From an uncultured Clostridia bacterium (lineage in GTDB: Bacteria; Bacillota; Clostridia; TANB77; CAG-508), in the NCBI GenBank assembly GCA_948946035.1, contig CARBKU010000092.1:1-5752 (forward strand): a DNA stretch of 5,752 nucleotides, written 5' to 3'. The position numbers and the translations under genes were made by a program. The stretch's first letter is position 1. Every line of letters starts with the position of its first letter. The notes beneath the pieces were generated by a model. The model saw nothing but the letters and a program-made list of their open reading frames with translations. It did not search any database and was not told the DNA's origin. Positions 5,637 through 5,752 of this stretch are shown here, piece by piece.

Positions 5637-5691
5637 ATATTGTAGGAAAAATCTCCAATTTAGCTATACAATAAAAAAAGTTGTAATTTTT

Positions 5692-5719
5692 TTGTTAGTT
5701 AAATAATATAATATATAAA
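5692..5719 (+). promoter_or_regulatory. Possible promoter for a gene beyond the right edge
   Basis: TTGTTA (5692-5697) is followed after 16 bases by TATAAA (5714-5719), with an overlapping TATAAT at 5707-5712. The last bases of the window (CAGAAAG) are purine-rich and could begin a ribosome binding site. The DNA is very AT-rich, so this is a weak call. Confidence 0.28.
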
Positions 5720-5752
5720 TACTATTTTTGTTTGGACAAATATATCAGAAAG

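Noticed and set aside
5638..5673. 7-bp inverted repeat TATTGTA/TACAATA
   Set aside because: Short, AT-only apart from one G-C pair per arm, and with a 22-base spacer; expected by chance at this composition.
5673..5693. A7/T7 hairpin as a second terminator
   Set aside because: The stem contains only A-T pairs with a 7-base loop and follows a much better terminator at 5600-5636.
1..5752. CRISPR array, tRNA, rRNA, insertion sequence or phage genes
   Set aside because: No regularly spaced repeats, no cloverleaf or rRNA-like stretch, and no transposase or phage protein was seen on either strand.

Overview
The window is very AT-rich and its genes point to a low-GC Gram-positive anaerobe of the Clostridia type. 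The supporting signs are strong purine-rich Shine-Dalgarno sites, a cell-wall-sorted Cna-B/SpaA surface protein with an LPxTG-like C-terminus, and LemA and HtpX of the Firmicutes style. Tryptophan is encoded by TGG and no gene is interrupted by TGA, so the standard bacterial code fits; all six visible stops are TAA or TAG. The exact genus cannot be fixed from sequence reading alone.

Layout. From the left edge to 2047 there is a rightward operon. It holds the 3' part of an unrecognised protein with a single C-terminal membrane segment, then acpS (holo-ACP synthase), then a tatD-family hydrolase whose ATG overlaps the acpS stop by one base. tatD faces the leftward pair lemA-htpX (3648 to 2121). 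The 73-base convergent gap is almost filled by a perfect 27-bp hairpin that includes the tatD stop codon. A second hairpin followed by a T-tract lies between lemA and htpX, so the protease gene may be transcriptionally attenuated relative to lemA. A divergent intergenic region (3649-3950) carries a leftward lemA promoter, a decayed GC-richer palindrome that looks like an old REP-type repeat, and a near-consensus rightward promoter. That promoter drives a single-gene unit (3951-5591) encoding a 546-residue surface protein, which ends at a clear terminator. The last ~115 bases are intergenic and may hold the promoter of the next gene.

How the genes fit together. acpS activates acyl carrier protein and tatD is a metal-dependent DNase/hydrolase; they are probably co-expressed housekeeping genes. 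LemA and HtpX are both membrane proteins often found side by side and probably act in membrane protein quality control. The surface protein is predicted to be exported, stabilised by intramolecular isopeptide bonds and attached to the wall by a sortase encoded elsewhere. I see no CRISPR array, tRNA, rRNA, transposase or phage gene. Most of the window is ordinary chromosome; the less ordinary parts are the long hairpin, the lemA-htpX terminator, the decayed palindrome, and the architecture and sorting motif of the surface protein.
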